In this document: positions 21,865 to 22,874 of the stretch, piece by piece
How positions within the stretch are numbered: the stretch's first letter is position 1
Layout of the letters: each line of letters starts with the position of its first letter
DNA from: Verrucomicrobiota bacterium
GTDB lineage: Bacteria; Verrucomicrobiota; Verrucomicrobiia; Limisphaerales; UBA9464
NCBI GenBank assembly: GCA_017302195.1
Contig: JAFLEG010000004.1
Coordinates: forward strand, 1 to 22,874
Length of the DNA stretch: 22,874 nucleotides
Direction of reading: 5' to 3'
Program-made: the position numbers and the translations under genes
The notes under the pieces: generated by a model
What the model saw: the letters and a program-made list of their open reading frames with translations, nothing else
The model's database searches: none
What the model was told of the DNA's origin: nothing

Positions 21865-22154
21865 CGGTCGAGTCCCCGGAGTTGGGCGTACTCCCGGCCG
21901 GCAGCCGTGAGGTTCCAGCGGGATTCCGCCGGATTGAGTTTGGCGACGGAGATGACCAGGGATTTCCCGAGGGCGTTGGTGGCATCCGCCATGTAGTCCA
22001 GTTCCGCCACCACCTGGGCGTCTTCGATGTCCGGCCACCCGGCACTGCGGAGCATCATCACCAGGAGGCTGACCGGCGTGCCGAAGCGCAGGCCCCTGGT
22101 CGCCAGGTACCGGATCAGGCAGGCGTGGATCAGTTCGCGGTCGGCGGGGGTCAT
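21861..22154 (-). CDS. Winged-helix-type small phage protein (97 aa)
   Basis: The ATG at 22154 overlaps the upstream stop (ATGA), and its own stop overlaps the methylase ATG. The layout is helix (RELIHACLIRYLATRG), helix (SLLVMMLRSAGWP), helix (DAQVVAELDYMADATNALG), strand (LVISVAKL), strand (RWNLTAAGREYAQ). This is the pattern of small winged-helix proteins found between DUF2730 and DUF3486 genes in Mu-like phages (VpaChn25_0724 type), where the end reads 'aklTerGrevA'. It may be a DNA-binding or packaging accessory protein. Family membership is by pattern and position. Confidence 0.65.
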   Translation of the reverse strand: MTPADRELIHACLIRYLATRGLRFGTPVSLLVMMLRSAGWPDIEDAQVVAELDYMADATNALGKSLVISVAKLNPAESRWNLTAAGREYAQLRGLDR

Positions 22155-22528
22155 GGATGGTCGGGCCGGCGGAGGAGGCCCAGGGTGGAGAGTTGGGTGA
22201 TGATGCGGTCGGGGATGGTGTCGAGCCGTTGATGCACCCGGCGGATCCGCTCTTCGCTTGCGTCGGACATGCGCGTCTCCATTTCGCCAATCTCCCGGCG
22301 GATCGTTTCCAGTTCTGCGGACACCTCCCGCTTCAGTTCCTGGAACTCCCCGCGGGTGACGTAGTCGCCCTTGGCCTGGAAGGCTGCGTTGGCGTTCGCC
22401 ATCGCGTCCGTCCCGTTCGGCCGGGTCCACTTCTGCCACAGGCTCGTGATCTGGTTGGCACCGGCGGCAATCGCCGCGAGGCACACCAACAGCCAGCCGA
22501 TTGAAGAGAAGTGGCTCGGATCGGACAT
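22151..22528 (-). CDS. Membrane-anchored coiled-coil protein, DUF2730-like (125 aa)
   Basis: I chose the ATG at 22528 (MSDPSHFSSIGWLLVCLAAI); a longer frame from 22654 would run through the upstream gene with antisense-like sequence. Residues ~9-30 form one hydrophobic membrane segment. Residues ~55-115 are charged heptads (RGEFQELKREVSAELETIRR, then IGEMETRMSD and a long helix). Single-span proteins with a coiled coil are found at this place in Mu-like phages (DUF2730, Mu gp25-like). The topology would also suit a lysis accessory (Rz-like spanin). No lipobox is visible. It follows the 62-aa gene after 44 nt. Confidence 0.65.
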   Translation of the reverse strand: MSDPSHFSSIGWLLVCLAAIAAGANQITSLWQKWTRPNGTDAMANANAAFQAKGDYVTRGEFQELKREVSAELETIRREIGEMETRMSDASEERIRRVHQRLDTIPDRIITQLSTLGLLRRPDHP

Positions 22529-22572
22529 GAGTGGTCGCGGGGCGGGTTGGCTCCGGGCGGTGTGGATCAGGC

Positions 22573-22761
22573 CTAACCGGCGGCGCGCTTCTCCGCGTCC
22601 CGGATGGACTGGTCGTAGTCCAGCTCCCGCGCCTCCTTGAACACGGCCGCCCATTCCTCGCGGGTCGGCTTGGGCTTGTTCGCCACGTCAATGAGTTGGT
22701 TCACCAGGACGGGACCGTACTTGGCAGTGAGGATGATGATGGCTTCAGCGAGCGGGCTCAT
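22573..22761 (-). CDS. Small phage protein (62 aa), unknown
   Basis: ATG at 22761, TAG at 22573. A short hydrophobic helix (LAEAIIILTAKYGPVLVNQL) is followed by a charged helix with TREEWAAVFKEARELDYDQS and a basic end. Short proteins with a 'T.EEW..vf..a.....d' segment are common near lysis or DUF2730 genes in phages. The hydrophobic helix contains Lys and Tyr and is probably not a full membrane span. I see no Shine-Dalgarno sequence. Function not recognised. Confidence 0.6.
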   Translation of the reverse strand: MSPLAEAIIILTAKYGPVLVNQLIDVANKPKPTREEWAAVFKEARELDYDQSIRDAEKRAAG

Positions 22762-22804
22762 GTGAGACAGGGATTGAGGTGCGGGGTGAAAAGGGAGAAG
22801 GGGC

Positions 22805-22874
22805 TCAGCGGAGCAGGTCCGCGATCAGCGTGGTGTAGGCGGTGGCCGCGGCGATCATGGCGGCAGGGGCCGGC
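22805..22874 (-). CDS. 3' end of an unidentified gene, cut by the right edge
   Basis: An open frame enters from the right edge and stops with TGA at 22805-22807. The visible 22 residues end AATAYTTLIADLLR. The upstream part is outside the window and nothing about its function can be said. A 43-nt spacer without a recognisable signal follows before the 62-aa gene. Confidence 0.4.
   Translation of the reverse strand, partial: PAPAAMIAAATAYTTLIADLLR

Noticed and set aside
1..22874. CRISPR arrays, tRNA or rRNA genes, insertion sequences, attachment sites
   Set aside because: I saw no regularly spaced repeats, cloverleaf with CCA-adjacent stems, transposase domains or terminal inverted repeats. 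The window is filled by phage coding sequence.

Overview
The window is one continuous late (structural) gene cluster of a tailed bacteriophage or prophage. Every gene I can support is read from the minus strand, so the biological order runs from high to low coordinates. The DNA is GC-rich, has no intergenic stretch over about 165 bp, and most neighbouring genes overlap by 4 nt (ATGA or GTGA). This implies one or a few long, translationally coupled transcripts. No integrase, transposase, repressor, tRNA, rRNA or CRISPR array is visible. The host cannot be named from this sequence. The high GC and the Sec-type leaders on the fibre proteins only suggest a GC-rich Gram-negative bacterium.

The head half (22.8 to 12.8 kb) follows the plan of Mu and of the Mu-like siphophages (B3/D3112 type). 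It contains small membrane/coiled-coil and winged-helix proteins, a Dam-type DNA adenine methylase, terminase small subunit (DUF3486, Mu gp27-like) and large subunit (Mu gp28-like). These are followed by the portal (DUF935, Mu gp29-like), a probable virion-morphogenesis/joining protein, and one polypeptide joining a Mu gpI-like prohead protease, a coiled-coil scaffold and the major capsid protein. Next come a 71-aa fibre-like protein, a 77-aa Acb2/Tad1-like protein (predicted cyclic-nucleotide sponge against CBASS/Thoeris immunity), a DUF1320 (gp36-like) protein and a DUF1834 (gp37-like) protein. No Mu gpF-like minor head gene lies in its usual place.

The middle (12.8 to 7.8 kb) holds three fibre/spike-type genes. 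Two of them begin with clear Sec signal peptides, which is unusual for virion proteins assembled in the cytoplasm. The larger, 1090 aa, is a parallel beta-helix tailspike.

The tail half (7.7 to 0 kb) is siphovirus-like and non-contractile. It contains the tail tube protein, a tail-assembly chaperone pair made by a probable -1 frameshift, a 637-aa tape measure protein, and a 691-aa distal-tail/gpL-like protein with a lambda-gpL-like four-cysteine pattern. It ends with an NlpC/P60 peptidase, two small proteins and a tail-tip (host-specificity) protein cut by the left edge.

The most notable points are the Acb2/Tad1-like gene beside the capsid gene, the protease-scaffold-capsid fusion with a plausible internal start, the secreted-looking fibre genes, the frameshift site, an apparently split tail-tip gene, and two mini-ORFs wired into the overlapping-gene chain.
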